64,000 bases of DNA, taken from the NCBI GenBank assembly GCA_934129945.1, contig CAKOXC010000001.1:124001-188000 (forward strand), read 5' to 3'. A model generated the notes under the pieces. The model did not search any database. It was not told the origin of the DNA and was given only the letters and a program-made list of their open reading frames with translations. Made by a program: the position numbers and the translations under genes. Position 1 is the first letter of the stretch; each line of letters begins with the position of its first letter. This DNA is from an uncultured Bacilli bacterium (GTDB lineage: Bacteria; Bacillota_I; Bacilli_A; RF39; UBA660). Of the stretch, positions 19,840 through 29,389 are shown one piece after another.

Positions 19840-21006
19840 TTATTTAATTAATATTAGATATGCAAATAACACTCCAAATAAAACTATACCTGAAATTAGA
19901 GTTAAGATACTAGCATATCCTGTTTTTGTTAAACTTTGATTAGATAAACCTAATGATTTTCGTAACTTTTTAATATTTGATACAAATAAATCATCTTGTT
20001 CTATTTGTTTTTTAGTTATTTTTTCTGTTTCTAAATTTTCAATTTCATTTAAAGTTTTATTAACAATACCTTTTTCATATACCTTTACTATATTATTTCG
20101 AATTTCATAAATATATTTTTCATCTATATCTCTTCTAAATTTTAAAATATCTGCAACCAAATCTAGTATTAATTCATAATTATCAATAATTATATTAGAA
20201 ATATCTTTTATTGAATCAAAGTAATTGCGATAAAAACTTTCGATTGCTACATCTTTTTTTATTGTAACATCGTTTAATACATAATAATTACTTTCATTTA
20301 AATCACTTTTTATTGTTCCAAGTCCTGAATTTAAGTCTCTATAATTTTGACTTGTAATTAAATCTAAAAATATTCTTTTTAAATACCAATCTTTTGTATT
20401 TTCATCAGTTAGTTTATCTTCTAAATAGTATTGAACTTCTTTAGTTTCACATAATGATTCTTCTTTTATTAATTTAGCATTGCTAATATTTGGAACCCTA
20501 TTATCACTTGCATAATAGTTTTTATCATCAATTTTAATTATATATGAGTTATCTGTAGAAAAGTTAAATAGTTGTTCTATTATATGATTACAAAATAAAT
20601 GATTTTCATTATCTTCGGTAATTTTTTTTAAATTACCATCGTTTAACATAATTTCGTCTTTAGTAACTTTACAGTTTTCTATAGTTTCTTCTCTATTAAA
20701 GTCATAATAAGATGTAATAACAACCTGTTTTTCACAAACAGGAGCTATTATAGTAGTTCTATTATTTATTTGACTCTCTAAATTAGCTACTAATTCCATA
20801 TTAATACAATCATTATTTATATCAAATACATTATCTATAAAAGTTTTTTTATAGGTATTTAAATTGTCTATAACATTTTTTAAACGGTTAATTATTGCAC
20901 TTTCATTAGGGTATTTATTAATACATTCATTTAAAATCTTAGTATCATTTGTATTTAAATATTTTTCAAAGTAAGCTTTTAATACTTTAGTATTACTATC
21001 TAACAT
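19840..21006 (-). CDS. Hypothetical tail-anchored membrane protein (388 aa)
   Basis: I do not recognise this family. It is a long soluble Asn/Asp/Lys-rich region followed by one hydrophobic segment in the last 25 residues (SILTLISGIVLFGVLFAYLI), as in a C-terminal tail anchor with the bulk in the cytoplasm. A single SNQSLTKTG segment links the two. The chosen ATG at 21006 follows AGGGTGTGATAAT; an upstream ATG at 21024 lacks a good ribosome binding site. It lies between parA and the AbiE pair. Confidence 0.6.
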   Translation of the reverse strand: MLDSNTKVLKAYFEKYLNTNDTKILNECINKYPNESAIINRLKNVIDNLNTYKKTFIDNVFDINNDCINMELVANLESQINNRTTIIAPVCEKQVVITSYYDFNREETIENCKVTKDEIMLNDGNLKKITEDNENHLFCNHIIEQLFNFSTDNSYIIKIDDKNYYASDNRVPNISNAKLIKEESLCETKEVQYYLEDKLTDENTKDWYLKRIFLDLITSQNYRDLNSGLGTIKSDLNESNYYVLNDVTIKKDVAIESFYRNYFDSIKDISNIIIDNYELILDLVADILKFRRDIDEKYIYEIRNNIVKVYEKGIVNKTLNEIENLETEKITKKQIEQDDLFVSNIKKLRKSLGLSNQSLTKTGYASILTLISGIVLFGVLFAYLILIK

Positions 21007-21039
21007 ATTATCACACCCTAGCATTCTAATTATAACAAT

Positions 21040-21072
21040 AAAAAAATTAAAAAACCACGATTATTCGTGAAT
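21040..21072 (-). terminator. Probable terminator after the AbiE-type pair
   Basis: A short hairpin CACGA-TTAT-TCGTG (21056-21069) is followed on the minus strand by GGTTTTTTAATTTTTTT. The stem is only 5 bp, so the call is moderate. Confidence 0.5.
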
Positions 21073-21128
21073 TTTAAAGAAAAAATAAAATTTTAGTAAA
21101 ATGAATAATTTTTAACCACAAAGATTTA

Positions 21129-22058
21129 TTAAATATTTTTTAAAACGTTAATTAGCATTTTTATAGTATTTTCTACTTCATCAATAGTTATTATACTTTT
21201 TTCATCTAAAACATAAATATTTTGCATTTTATTAAAAGCTTTAATCATATCATCATCAAAATTTAATTTCATATAGTCAAAATCTATTATTTTTTTAGTA
21301 TTAGAAATACCACCTATTCTTAATTCTTCTTCTTTTCTTTTATAATTAATTAATTTTATTAATTCTTGTTTGTTTTTCAATAATTTTTTTATATTTTCAT
21401 TTTTAAACATAATAGAAATATCATATAAGTGTTTTGCTACGTCTTGATACATTTTTCTTTCATAATAGAATTCTGCAGCAAATATTTTATCAACAAATAT
21501 TCTTTCGAGTTTTATTATTTTTATATTAAATTTAGATATATTAAATTTTTGTTCTAATATCTTCTTTTCGTTTTCCGATGCATATTTGTATATTAAAGGT
21601 TCAATTGTATATGTACTAACTGGCTCTGATACTGTAAATGACGTTGATTCTATTTGAATTTTTTCTGATTTAAAAAGTTCATTCAGACTAAATAAAGAGT
21701 TATATTTATAAAATGAGGTTATACTTCCTTTTTTGTCTATTGTTTCTTCTTCAATTAACTCCAATTCTTTTATTTTGTAATCCAATGCTGATTTTTTTAA
21801 TCTTATTTTATTACTGTTATTTGATTCATTACTATTTACTCTAACAGTTAAATCTATATCTTCTGAAAATCTATTCATATGATCTAGGATCTTGTAAACA
21901 GCTGTTCCACCCTTAAAGTATGCTTGTAAATAATTTTGTTTAAATGATAATTCTTTTAAAATGAGACATACGTAATAATCTTTTTCTAAAATATCATTTC
22001 TAATTCCTGTTCTATTATTTATATTTAGTATTAATTCTTCTAAAGTATCCCTAGTCAA
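21129..22058 (-). CDS. AbiEii/AbiGii-family nucleotidyltransferase toxin
   Basis: 309 residues with the family's nucleotidyltransferase motif: FKGGTAVYKIL followed by RFSEDIDLTV (GG-T/S then D-x-D), and KLERIFVDKIFA in the middle, the second conserved block. Known AbiEii proteins transfer nucleotides and arrest growth, aborting phage infection. They are neutralised by an AbiEi-type partner encoded upstream, here the gene overlapping by 8 bases. The DxD residues are intact, so the toxin looks active. Confidence 0.92.
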   Translation of the reverse strand: MTRDTLEELILNINNRTGIRNDILEKDYYVCLILKELSFKQNYLQAYFKGGTAVYKILDHMNRFSEDIDLTVRVNSNESNNSNKIRLKKSALDYKIKELELIEEETIDKKGSITSFYKYNSLFSLNELFKSEKIQIESTSFTVSEPVSTYTIEPLIYKYASENEKKILEQKFNISKFNIKIIKLERIFVDKIFAAEFYYERKMYQDVAKHLYDISIMFKNENIKKLLKNKQELIKLINYKRKEEELRIGGISNTKKIIDFDYMKLNFDDDMIKAFNKMQNIYVLDEKSIITIDEVENTIKMLINVLKNI

Positions 22059-22704
22059 TATTTTTGCCCCCTAATTCATATAATTTTTTTATTGGCTTTA
22101 GATTATTTATTTTATTAGCATATTCAAATATTTTTTCCATTTCTAATTCATTATCTTTTATAAATTTATAAATAATTTCTTTTTCATTATCTGTTTCAAT
22201 TTCTACATTGTCTCTATTAATTAAAACATCAAAAAGTTGAAGATATTTATAATTATCATTATTAACTTCTATTTTAGGTTTTCTAATAGTTACTCCTAAT
22301 TTTTTATTATTATAGTCATTTGCATTTGGACATTCATTAGTTACAATTAGCACATTTTTAGGAATTTGAGTAGTTAATCCTAATTTATTAAATAAATATG
22401 CTCCTGAAAAATATCCTTTTTGACCAGTGTTATCAAATATATATTTTTTATCTATAACTTTATTAATATTAAGAGACTTATTGCCAAATTTTCCTTTCAC
22501 TGGCTTATAATATATTCCTTTTACAAATTGTATAATTATATTTTCTTTCACTAATCTATTAATGTATACATAGATACTTTTAAATGCTGTATCAAAATTA
22601 TCTTTTATAAAATTTTTAAAATATTCTTTTATATCTTCAATAAAAATTGGCTCATTATAGGGATAACTGTCTATATATTTTGTCAACAATTCATTATAAT
22701 TCAT
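22051..22704 (-). CDS. AbiEi-like antitoxin/transcription regulator (DUF6088-type)
   Basis: 217 residues. The N-terminus looks like a winged helix (SIYVYINRLVKENIIIQFVKG-like order), followed by YYKPVKGKFGN, YFSGAYLFNKLGLTTQ and a C-terminal domain, as in AbiEi/DUF6088 proteins paired with AbiEii toxins. Partners of this type bind their own promoter and block the toxin. It overlaps the toxin gene by 8 bases, so the two are cotranslated. Promoter elements upstream are at 22783-22812. The ATG is 6 bases after GGAGGTGA. Confidence 0.82.
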   Translation of the reverse strand: MNYNELLTKYIDSYPYNEPIFIEDIKEYFKNFIKDNFDTAFKSIYVYINRLVKENIIIQFVKGIYYKPVKGKFGNKSLNINKVIDKKYIFDNTGQKGYFSGAYLFNKLGLTTQIPKNVLIVTNECPNANDYNNKKLGVTIRKPKIEVNNDNYKYLQLFDVLINRDNVEIETDNEKEIIYKFIKDNELEMEKIFEYANKINNLKPIKKLYELGGKNID

Positions 22705-22782
22705 ATATTTTCACCTCCAAACGCAGCATATTTCTTGTTATTAAATAGTTATTTTTATAACGCTTTTTAATTATATAATAAC

Positions 22783-22812
22783 AATATATATTATATTAGA
22801 TATTTTGTCAAT
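22783..22812 (-). promoter_or_regulatory. Probable promoter of the AbiE-type pair
   Basis: A perfect TTGACA (22812-22807) and TATATT (22788-22783) are spaced by 18 bases, 79 bases ahead of the antitoxin start. The long AT-rich leader, with several TATATA runs, could hold the antitoxin operator. Confidence 0.5.
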
Positions 22813-22824
22813 ACTATTTATTTA

Positions 22825-22859
22825 TATAAAAAAACAAGTTCATTAATTTTGAACTTGTT
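22825..22859 (-). terminator. Intrinsic terminator of ftsH
   Basis: A perfect 10-bp stem AACAAGTTCA/TGAACTTGTT (22833-22842 and 22850-22859) with a 7-base loop, T-run on the minus strand, overlapping the ftsH stop codon. It also separates ftsH from the AbiE promoter. Confidence 0.85.
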
Positions 22860-24837
22860 ATTCTATTTCATCTTTTAGAGCTTCTAAAAGTTCTTCTTTT
22901 GTCATTTTTGTGTAACCTTTAATTTTTTTAGCTTTTGCCATTTCTCTTAATTTTAATAATGTTGGTTCACTAGTAGATGGACACTCTTCTGGATCACAAA
23001 TTCTACCATATAATACTAAAGATTCAATTTGTTCTTTAGTTAATGTTTCATTAGTAATTAATGCATCAGCAAGTAAATTTACTAAATCTTCATTTTCTTT
23101 TAGAACTTTTTTAGCTTTTTCGTAACATTCTTCAATTATCTTACGAGATGCTTGATCTATTTCTAATGCAACTTGGTCAGAATAATTCTTAGATTTATTA
23201 TAATCTCTTCCTAAGAAAACATTTTCGCCACTTTGTTGTTCATATTGCATTGGTCCTAAATCACTCATACCATATTCAGTAACCATACTTCTTGCAACAT
23301 TTGTTGCTTTTTTAAAGTCATCAGAAGCACCTGTTGTAATTTCACCAAGGAATAATTCTTCACTAGCTCTACCACCTAATAATCCAGTAATATGAGCAAG
23401 TAATTCATTTTTAGTCATTATAGCTATTTTTTCTTCTTTAGGAAGCATCATAGTATACCCGCCAGCCATACCACGAGGTATGATTGTTATCTTATGAACT
23501 TCTTGAGCATTTTCAAGTTTAATTCCTAAAACTGCATGTCCAGCTTCATGAATTGCAACAAGTCTTTTTTCAGCTGGTGTAATAACTCTTGAAGTTTTTG
23601 CAGGTCCCATTAAAACTCTATCAGTTGCTTCATCAATCTCAGGCATTCCAATTGCATTTTTATTTCTTCTTACAGCAAGTAAAGCTGCTTCGTTAAGAAG
23701 GTTTTCAAGATCTGCTCCGCTATATCCTGGAGTTCTTTGAGCAACATTTTTAAGATTTATATTTTTATCAAATATTTTATTTTTAGCATGAACTTTTAAT
23801 ATTTCTTCACGAGCTTTTGAATCTGGTAAAGAAACTGTTACTTGTCTGTCAAATCTTCCTGGACGAAGAAGTGCTGGATCAAGTACATCTGGACGGTTAG
23901 TAGCTGCAATAATTATAATACCTTCATTAGCTCCAAATCCATCCATTTCAGTTAACAATTGGTTTAATGTTTGTTCTCTTTCATCATGTCCTCCACCAAT
24001 TCCTGAACCTCTTTGACGTCCTACAGCATCTATTTCATCAATAAATATTAAACATGGTGCACATCTTTTTGCCTCTTTAAACATATCACGTACACGTGAT
24101 GCTCCAACTCCGACAAATAATTCAACAAAATCTGAACCACTTATATAGAAGAATGGAACATTAGCTTCACCTGCTACTGCTTTAGCAAGTAATGTTTTAC
24201 CTGTTCCTGGAGGCCCTACTAAAAGGACACCTTTTGGAATTCTAGCTCCAAGTTTTTGAAATTTTTTAGGATTTTTTAAGAAATCTATTAATTCTGCAAC
24301 TTCTTGCTTTTCTTCATCTAAACCAGCAACGCTATCAAATTTAACATTACCACCATCTTCTGAAAGTTTAGCTCTACTTCTTCCAAAATCCATAGAATTT
24401 TTATTTCCACTTGCCATTTTGTTGAATAAAACATATGACAAAATTACAAGTATAGCTAAAGGTAAAACATTAACAATTATATATAATATTTTACTTGAAC
24501 CTGGATCACTTTCATTTTTATAAGTCTTTAACTTATGAGTTGTAGCATAATCAGTAATTTCACTAATTTCTTGTTCAATAACTTTTGCTTCAAAAGATTC
24601 GTTATCTTTATAATCTTTTAATTTACCAGTTATATAATAAATGCTTTCACTACTTTTTGGAGTTATTACAAGTTCAGTAACTTTCTCCTTATTAATGTAA
24701 TTCATTAATTCTCCAGTAGATAATTCATGAGTAATATTACCGCCATAATTTAAAAACATTAAAACTGCTGTAATAACACAACATAAAATTAAATATGGAA
24801 AAATATTTTTAAATACATTATTATTTCTTTTATTCAT
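22858..24837 (-). CDS. ftsH: ATP-dependent membrane zinc protease FtsH, with a Rho_N-like C-terminal extension
   Basis: 659 residues. Two membrane segments flank an extracytoplasmic domain (about residues 10-28 and 118-137). The AAA domain has Walker A GPPGTGKT, Walker B CLIFIDEIDAVG and the second region of homology around AATNRPDVLDPALLRPGRFD; the protease has the zinc motif HEAGH. It degrades membrane and regulatory proteins. The last 40 or so residues are unusual: LLKLREMAKAKKIKGYTK followed by MTKEELLEAL looks like the Rho N-terminal/SAP-like helical domain, where most FtsH proteins have a disordered tail. The ATG follows AAGGAGGAAAATA and overlaps tilS by 8 bases. Confidence 0.97.
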   Translation of the reverse strand: MNKRNNNVFKNIFPYLILCCVITAVLMFLNYGGNITHELSTGELMNYINKEKVTELVITPKSSESIYYITGKLKDYKDNESFEAKVIEQEISEITDYATTHKLKTYKNESDPGSSKILYIIVNVLPLAILVILSYVLFNKMASGNKNSMDFGRSRAKLSEDGGNVKFDSVAGLDEEKQEVAELIDFLKNPKKFQKLGARIPKGVLLVGPPGTGKTLLAKAVAGEANVPFFYISGSDFVELFVGVGASRVRDMFKEAKRCAPCLIFIDEIDAVGRQRGSGIGGGHDEREQTLNQLLTEMDGFGANEGIIIIAATNRPDVLDPALLRPGRFDRQVTVSLPDSKAREEILKVHAKNKIFDKNINLKNVAQRTPGYSGADLENLLNEAALLAVRRNKNAIGMPEIDEATDRVLMGPAKTSRVITPAEKRLVAIHEAGHAVLGIKLENAQEVHKITIIPRGMAGGYTMMLPKEEKIAIMTKNELLAHITGLLGGRASEELFLGEITTGASDDFKKATNVARSMVTEYGMSDLGPMQYEQQSGENVFLGRDYNKSKNYSDQVALEIDQASRKIIEECYEKAKKVLKENEDLVNLLADALITNETLTKEQIESLVLYGRICDPEECPSTSEPTLLKLREMAKAKKIKGYTKMTKEELLEALKDEIE

Positions 24838-26164
24838 TATTTTCCTCCTTATTTAAAATATACTTTATTATTATATCATACTTTTCATTTTTTTCCTTAT
24901 CAAAATTAGATTTCTTTACACCGGGTATCCATAATATTTTACCACTATTATCTGTAAAAATTGTTAAATTTTGTCGATGTTCATAATTTATTTTATCATC
25001 AGTTAAAATATCGCTAACTTTTTTATAATAATTAGCATTTTTTAGTAGTATTTTATCACCATTAATTCTCGTTCTTACATGAAATGGTAATTCTACATCT
25101 TTACTATTTATTCTAAGTATATAATTAGATTTTTCTAAATTTTCATTTATCTCTTTAAATTCTTTATTATCTATTTTCAAATAATTTTTAAATACATAAT
25201 CATATTCTTTAACAGGTATTTCTTTAATAATTTTAAATTGATTGTATTCAATTAATCCTATTAAACCACCTGGTAAGTTAATTATAGAGTTATTTTTATT
25301 TCTAATAATTAACTTTCTAATATTTTCTACATGTTTTTTATTAATTACCTCTAAATAACCATCATATATTTTTTCTAATAATCTTTCTAAAAGTTTCTTT
25401 TGAATTAAAATATCTTCTTTTAAAAATTTATCTATTATAATTATATTATTTTTTAAAATATGTTTACATTTATTATCAAGATATTTTTCGACAAAATTAT
25501 CATATTCTTTTAATTCTTTAGAATATTCTAAATACTTTTCATGAACATTAGGATTTTCTTCTTTTAAAAATGGCAAAACATTTTTTCTAAATCTATTTCT
25601 TGTATGTGTATCATCAAAGTTAGTATAATCAATTGCGTACAATATTATATTTTTTTCTAAATAATCTAGTATTTCTTTTTTTGTGGTATATAAAAGTGGT
25701 CTCATAATTTGGTAATCTTTTTTATTTGTAATAAGCTCTATACCTTTATATCCTTTTAATGTGCTCCCACGATTAAGTCGCATTAAAATAGTTTCAATTA
25801 AATCATCACCGTGATGAGCCGTAAATAATATTTTTGCATGATATTTTTTAACTATTTTTTCAAAAAATTTATATCTTATTTTTCTTGCTTCCATTTCAAA
25901 ATTATTATTATTAATTTTTTCTATCTTCATACTTTCAAAAATAAGATTATTTTTTAAACAGTATTTTTTTAAATTTTCTTCTTCTATATTACTTTCTTGT
26001 CTTACATTATGATTTACATGAGCAACTATTATCTTTAAATTTTTAAGTTTATCATTTACTAAAATATTTAAAAGTGCCATAGAATCAGGTCCATAAGAAC
26101 ACGCAACTACTACTGTATCATTATTTTTTACATTGTTATTAATAAATTCTAAAACCTTTTGCAT
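24830..26164 (-). CDS. tilS: tRNA(Ile)-lysidine synthase TilS
   Basis: 444 residues. It modifies C34 of the CAU-anticodon tRNA-Ile to lysidine so that it reads AUA, an essential job in this AUA-rich genome. The N-terminal PP-loop reads CSYGPDSMAL, where most TilS have SGGxDS, so the first Gly is replaced by Tyr. HHGDDLIETILMRLNRG and the RNRFRKNVLPFL segment are family blocks, and the C-terminal domain has LPFHVRTRINGD. The tilS-ftsH order is widely conserved, although the hpt gene often found between them is absent. Confidence 0.95.
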   Translation of the reverse strand: MQKVLEFINNNVKNNDTVVVACSYGPDSMALLNILVNDKLKNLKIIVAHVNHNVRQESNIEEENLKKYCLKNNLIFESMKIEKINNNNFEMEARKIRYKFFEKIVKKYHAKILFTAHHGDDLIETILMRLNRGSTLKGYKGIELITNKKDYQIMRPLLYTTKKEILDYLEKNIILYAIDYTNFDDTHTRNRFRKNVLPFLKEENPNVHEKYLEYSKELKEYDNFVEKYLDNKCKHILKNNIIIIDKFLKEDILIQKKLLERLLEKIYDGYLEVINKKHVENIRKLIIRNKNNSIINLPGGLIGLIEYNQFKIIKEIPVKEYDYVFKNYLKIDNKEFKEINENLEKSNYILRINSKDVELPFHVRTRINGDKILLKNANYYKKVSDILTDDKINYEHRQNLTIFTDNSGKILWIPGVKKSNFDKEKNEKYDIIIKYILNKEENNE

Positions 26165-26181
26165 GTAAGACCTTCTTTCTA

Positions 26182-27265
26182 TTAATTTACTTTTAATACT
26201 GACTCAATTAATTCTTGAATATTTCCATCAAGTACTTTTGCCGCTTGCGAAGTTTCATAACCACTTCTTGCATCTTTAACTAAAGTATATGGTTCTAAAA
26301 CATAACTTCTAATTTGACTTCCAAAATTAATTGATTCATTAATTCCTTTTAATTTATTCATTTCTTTTTCTTGTTTTTCTAATTCAATTTGATACAATTT
26401 ACTTTTTAATACTTTCATAGCTTCTTCTTTATTTTTCATTTGGCTTCTTTCATTTTGGCAAGTTACTACAGTATTTGTAGGTAAATGGGTAATTCTTACT
26501 GCTGAATTTGAAGTGTTTACTGATTGTCCTCCAGCACCGCTTGAATGATAAACATCAATTTTTAAATCACTTTCTTTTATTTCAATGTCAATATTATTAT
26601 CTATTTCAGGAATTACACTAACCGATGCAAAAGATGTGTGTCTTCTTGCATTTGAATCAAATGGTGATATTCTTACAAGTCTATGAACCCCTTTTTCACA
26701 TTTTAAATATCCAAAAGCATAAAGTCCTTTAATATGTAGAGTTACACTTTTAATACCAGCTTCATCACCTTTTTGTTCATCCAGTACTTCACATGTAAAA
26801 TTCATAATTTGAGCGTATCTTTGATACATTCTTGATAGCATACTAGCCCAGTCACAACTTTCTGTACCACCAGCACCAGGATGTATTTCAAGATAACAAT
26901 TATACTTATCATATTCTTTATTTAATAAAGTATTAATTTCTAATTCTGATATTTTACTTTCTAATTCTAAAACATTATTTGCTATTTCATTAAGTTCATC
27001 AGCATTAGCTATTTCTAACATTTCTACAAAGTAATTCAAATTATCATAAATCTCTTGATAATTATCAACTATTTTTTTTAAAGTACTTAAGTTCTTATTT
27101 AATTCTTGAGCTTTATTAACATCATTCCATATGTCTGGATTATTTAATTTTGTTTCAAGTTCTTTTATTTCTTGTTTATTTTTAGCAATGTCAAAGTGAC
27201 CTCCCAATAGTAGTCATTTTTTCTATCAAATTTTTAAGTAATATTTCTAATTCATTTTTTTCCAT
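26182..27265 (-). CDS. prfB: Peptide chain release factor 2, made by programmed +1 frameshift
   Basis: The gene starts at ATG 27265. The first 24 codons end ...GGG AGG TCA CTT TGA C, with the in-frame TGA at 27193-27191. Shifting +1 at CTT-TGA continues as LDIAKNKQEI to the stop at 26182, giving about 360 residues, the normal RF2 length. The upstream GGGAGG acts as the Shine-Dalgarno-like stimulator. RF2 senses its own scarcity: when it is low, the TGA is not read and ribosomes shift. The GGQ motif is SSGAGGQSVNTSNSAVR. It lies 17 bases upstream of tilS. No conventional ATG start exists in the second frame, only a TTG. Confidence 0.96.
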
Positions 27266-27291
27266 TTTTTATCACCAATATAATTATACCA

Positions 27292-28224
27292 TTATTTTTG
27301 AGGTTTTAAATTTTTTGTGTAATAATCATCTACCATTTCTTCATTTATTATTTTTTTATCTAAAAACAAATTATCACCTTTAGTTAATATAATTCCATCT
27401 ACTAAAATATCTAAATAATTGTCATTAATTAAAACTTCTTCTAAAATTAAAGAATCTAAGGAATTATTTTCATAATTATCTATTTTTAATTTAAAATCTC
27501 TAATGTTTATAATATTGTTAAATTTCTTTTTATCAACTATATATTTTGACCATTTATAATCAGTTTTGATTATTTCTTCCATTAAAGTTTCAAAAGAATC
27601 AAAATCCATTCCAGCTAAGCTTTTAATAAATCCAAGTATTTTTTCACTTAAATTTGCTGATATTGCACCAGTATCTATTGGTGTCATTTCATAAATTTTC
27701 ATTTCCTTTTTGTAATAATCTATTAGCGTATTTAAATTAACAAGACTGTCATATTCTATAAAATCATTATCGAATAATTTAAAATTATAAAGTAAAGAAG
27801 CACATTGGGCACTTGTTAAAGCTTTTACAGTTTTAATTTTTCGCAAAATATTATATCTATAAAATTCTAATACATATTTAAGTAAGTCTTCTAAAAATGT
27901 ATCTATAGATAATACAGCATTTTCTAATTCTTGAAAATTTAAAATACTAGAAATTTTATTATAAATTTCTATTTCTTCATATGTTAGATTTGACTCTCTA
28001 TTTTTTAAATTCAATACTTTATAAGCATCCAAGTAAGCTATTTCAAAAATTCCATTAGCTATATTTTGCAATAATTTTATGTCAGAATTATACATTTCTA
28101 ATATTTCTTGTGATACTAAATATATATGAAAATTTTCATTAACTTCAATATTCTTAACACCATCATTAAAAATCATTTTTAAAATAAAGTTTCTAATGAC
28201 ATCATTACTTAAAAATTTTTCCAT
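27292..28224 (-). CDS. Hypothetical helical protein (310 aa)
   Basis: I do not recognise this family. The sequence has no signal or membrane segment and is rich in Leu, Ile, Asn and Lys; most of it should be helical. One less charged stretch, TPIDTGAISANLSEKILGF, lies near residues 186-205. The ATG follows TAGAGGTGGGTT, a strong binding site. It ends 26 bases before the prfB start with no terminator between, so it is probably the first gene of an operon with prfB, tilS and ftsH. Confidence 0.6.
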   Translation of the reverse strand: MEKFLSNDVIRNFILKMIFNDGVKNIEVNENFHIYLVSQEILEMYNSDIKLLQNIANGIFEIAYLDAYKVLNLKNRESNLTYEEIEIYNKISSILNFQELENAVLSIDTFLEDLLKYVLEFYRYNILRKIKTVKALTSAQCASLLYNFKLFDNDFIEYDSLVNLNTLIDYYKKEMKIYEMTPIDTGAISANLSEKILGFIKSLAGMDFDSFETLMEEIIKTDYKWSKYIVDKKKFNNIINIRDFKLKIDNYENNSLDSLILEEVLINDNYLDILVDGIILTKGDNLFLDKKIINEEMVDDYYTKNLKPQK

Positions 28225-28276
28225 AACCCACCTCTAATTTTTGTTAATTATCATACTTCATTTTAGTTTTGAAGGC

Positions 28277-28305
28277 AAGAAAAAAGTGGTATTAATTGCC
28301 ACTTT
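28277..28305 (-). terminator. Intrinsic terminator of htrA
   Basis: The stem AAAGTGG/CCACTTT (28283-28289 and 28299-28305) with a 9-base loop is followed by a T-run (TTTCTTGCC) on the minus strand and spans the stop codon of htrA. Confidence 0.7.
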
Positions 28306-29389
28306 CTCCAAGAGTTACTTCGATATTTTGTTTTTCATCATCTCTAACTACAGTTAACGTTACTTTTTCACCAATATTAAACTTATATAAATTATATTTT
28401 AAATAAGCTACACTTTCTATATCTGTATCATTAAGTTTAACTATTATATCGCCTTTTTTTATACCAGCTTTATCTGCTGGAGAATTTTTTTCAACATCAG
28501 CAACAAATACACCTGTTGTGGTAATAGATTCATCATAATATTTTTTATTAATATCTGAAACATTATACATTGATACTCCTAGATAAGGACGTTTAATGTC
28601 TTCATTTTTTACTATTTTATCGGCATAATCTATTGCAGTTTCAATCGGAATAGCAAATCCCATACCTTCTACACCACTTTTTACAAGTTTCATTGAAGTA
28701 ATTCCAATAACTTCGCCATTTGCATCACAAAGAGGACCACCACTATTTCCTGAGTTAATTGCTGCATCAGTTTGAATAGCACTCATAACCCAATCACTAG
28801 TAGAATTACTATTTGATGAATCAACTTCAATTAAACGGTTTTTACCAGATAAAATACCTCTTGTTACTGTCCAAGAATATGCACTATCAAGTGGAGCTCC
28901 AACTGCAAATACAGTATCACCTACTTTAGCATCATCACTATTTCCAAGTGTTGCAACACTTATATCATCAAAACTATCTATTGATAACACAGCAATATCA
29001 GCATAAGTATCACTACCTAAAACCTCGGCTTCTATTTTCTTGCCATTAGTAAAGTTAACATATATTTTTGTACCACCAGATATTACATGGTTGTTTGTTA
29101 AAATATAAGCTTTACCATCTTCGTTCTTATAAACAAATCCTGTGCCGGATGCTGACAATTCTTTTCTTACATAAGTTTGAACAACAACTACAGCATCATA
29201 AACTTTGTTAACTGCTTCGCTTAATCCTGTATCAGTGATACTAACATCTTTTACTACTTTAGTAGTATTTGTCGTTTTAATAAATTCATTAGGGTAAAAA
29301 TGAAATAATAAATACATTCCAAATGCTCCTAAAAAGAAAGTTATAATAATCACTAAAATTTTCACAAACCAATTATTTTTTTTCTTCAT
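28292..29389 (-). CDS. Membrane-anchored HtrA/DegP-type serine protease with PDZ domain
   Basis: 365 residues. One N-terminal membrane segment (about residues 8-29) puts the protease outside. The trypsin-like catalytic triad is visible as LTNNHVI (His), DTYADIAVLS (Asp) and NSGNSGGPL (Ser). A C-terminal PDZ domain follows (RPYLGVSMY, SPADKAGIKKGDIIVKLND). HtrA-type proteases remove misfolded exported proteins. The start codon directly follows the TAA of the Abi_2 gene (TAAATG), and its binding site GAGG lies inside that gene, so the two are translationally coupled. Confidence 0.95.
   Translation of the reverse strand: MKKKNNWFVKILVIIITFFLGAFGMYLLFHFYPNEFIKTTNTTKVVKDVSITDTGLSEAVNKVYDAVVVVQTYVRKELSASGTGFVYKNEDGKAYILTNNHVISGGTKIYVNFTNGKKIEAEVLGSDTYADIAVLSIDSFDDISVATLGNSDDAKVGDTVFAVGAPLDSAYSWTVTRGILSGKNRLIEVDSSNSNSTSDWVMSAIQTDAAINSGNSGGPLCDANGEVIGITSMKLVKSGVEGMGFAIPIETAIDYADKIVKNEDIKRPYLGVSMYNVSDINKKYYDESITTTGVFVADVEKNSPADKAGIKKGDIIVKLNDTDIESVAYLKYNLYKFNIGEKVTLTVVRDDEKQNIEVTLGESGN

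Noticed and set aside
17280..21006. parS sites near parAB
   Set aside because: No TGTTTCACGTGAAACA-like palindrome was found by eye; CACGTACACGTG near 24090 lies in ftsH codons and does not fit the consensus.
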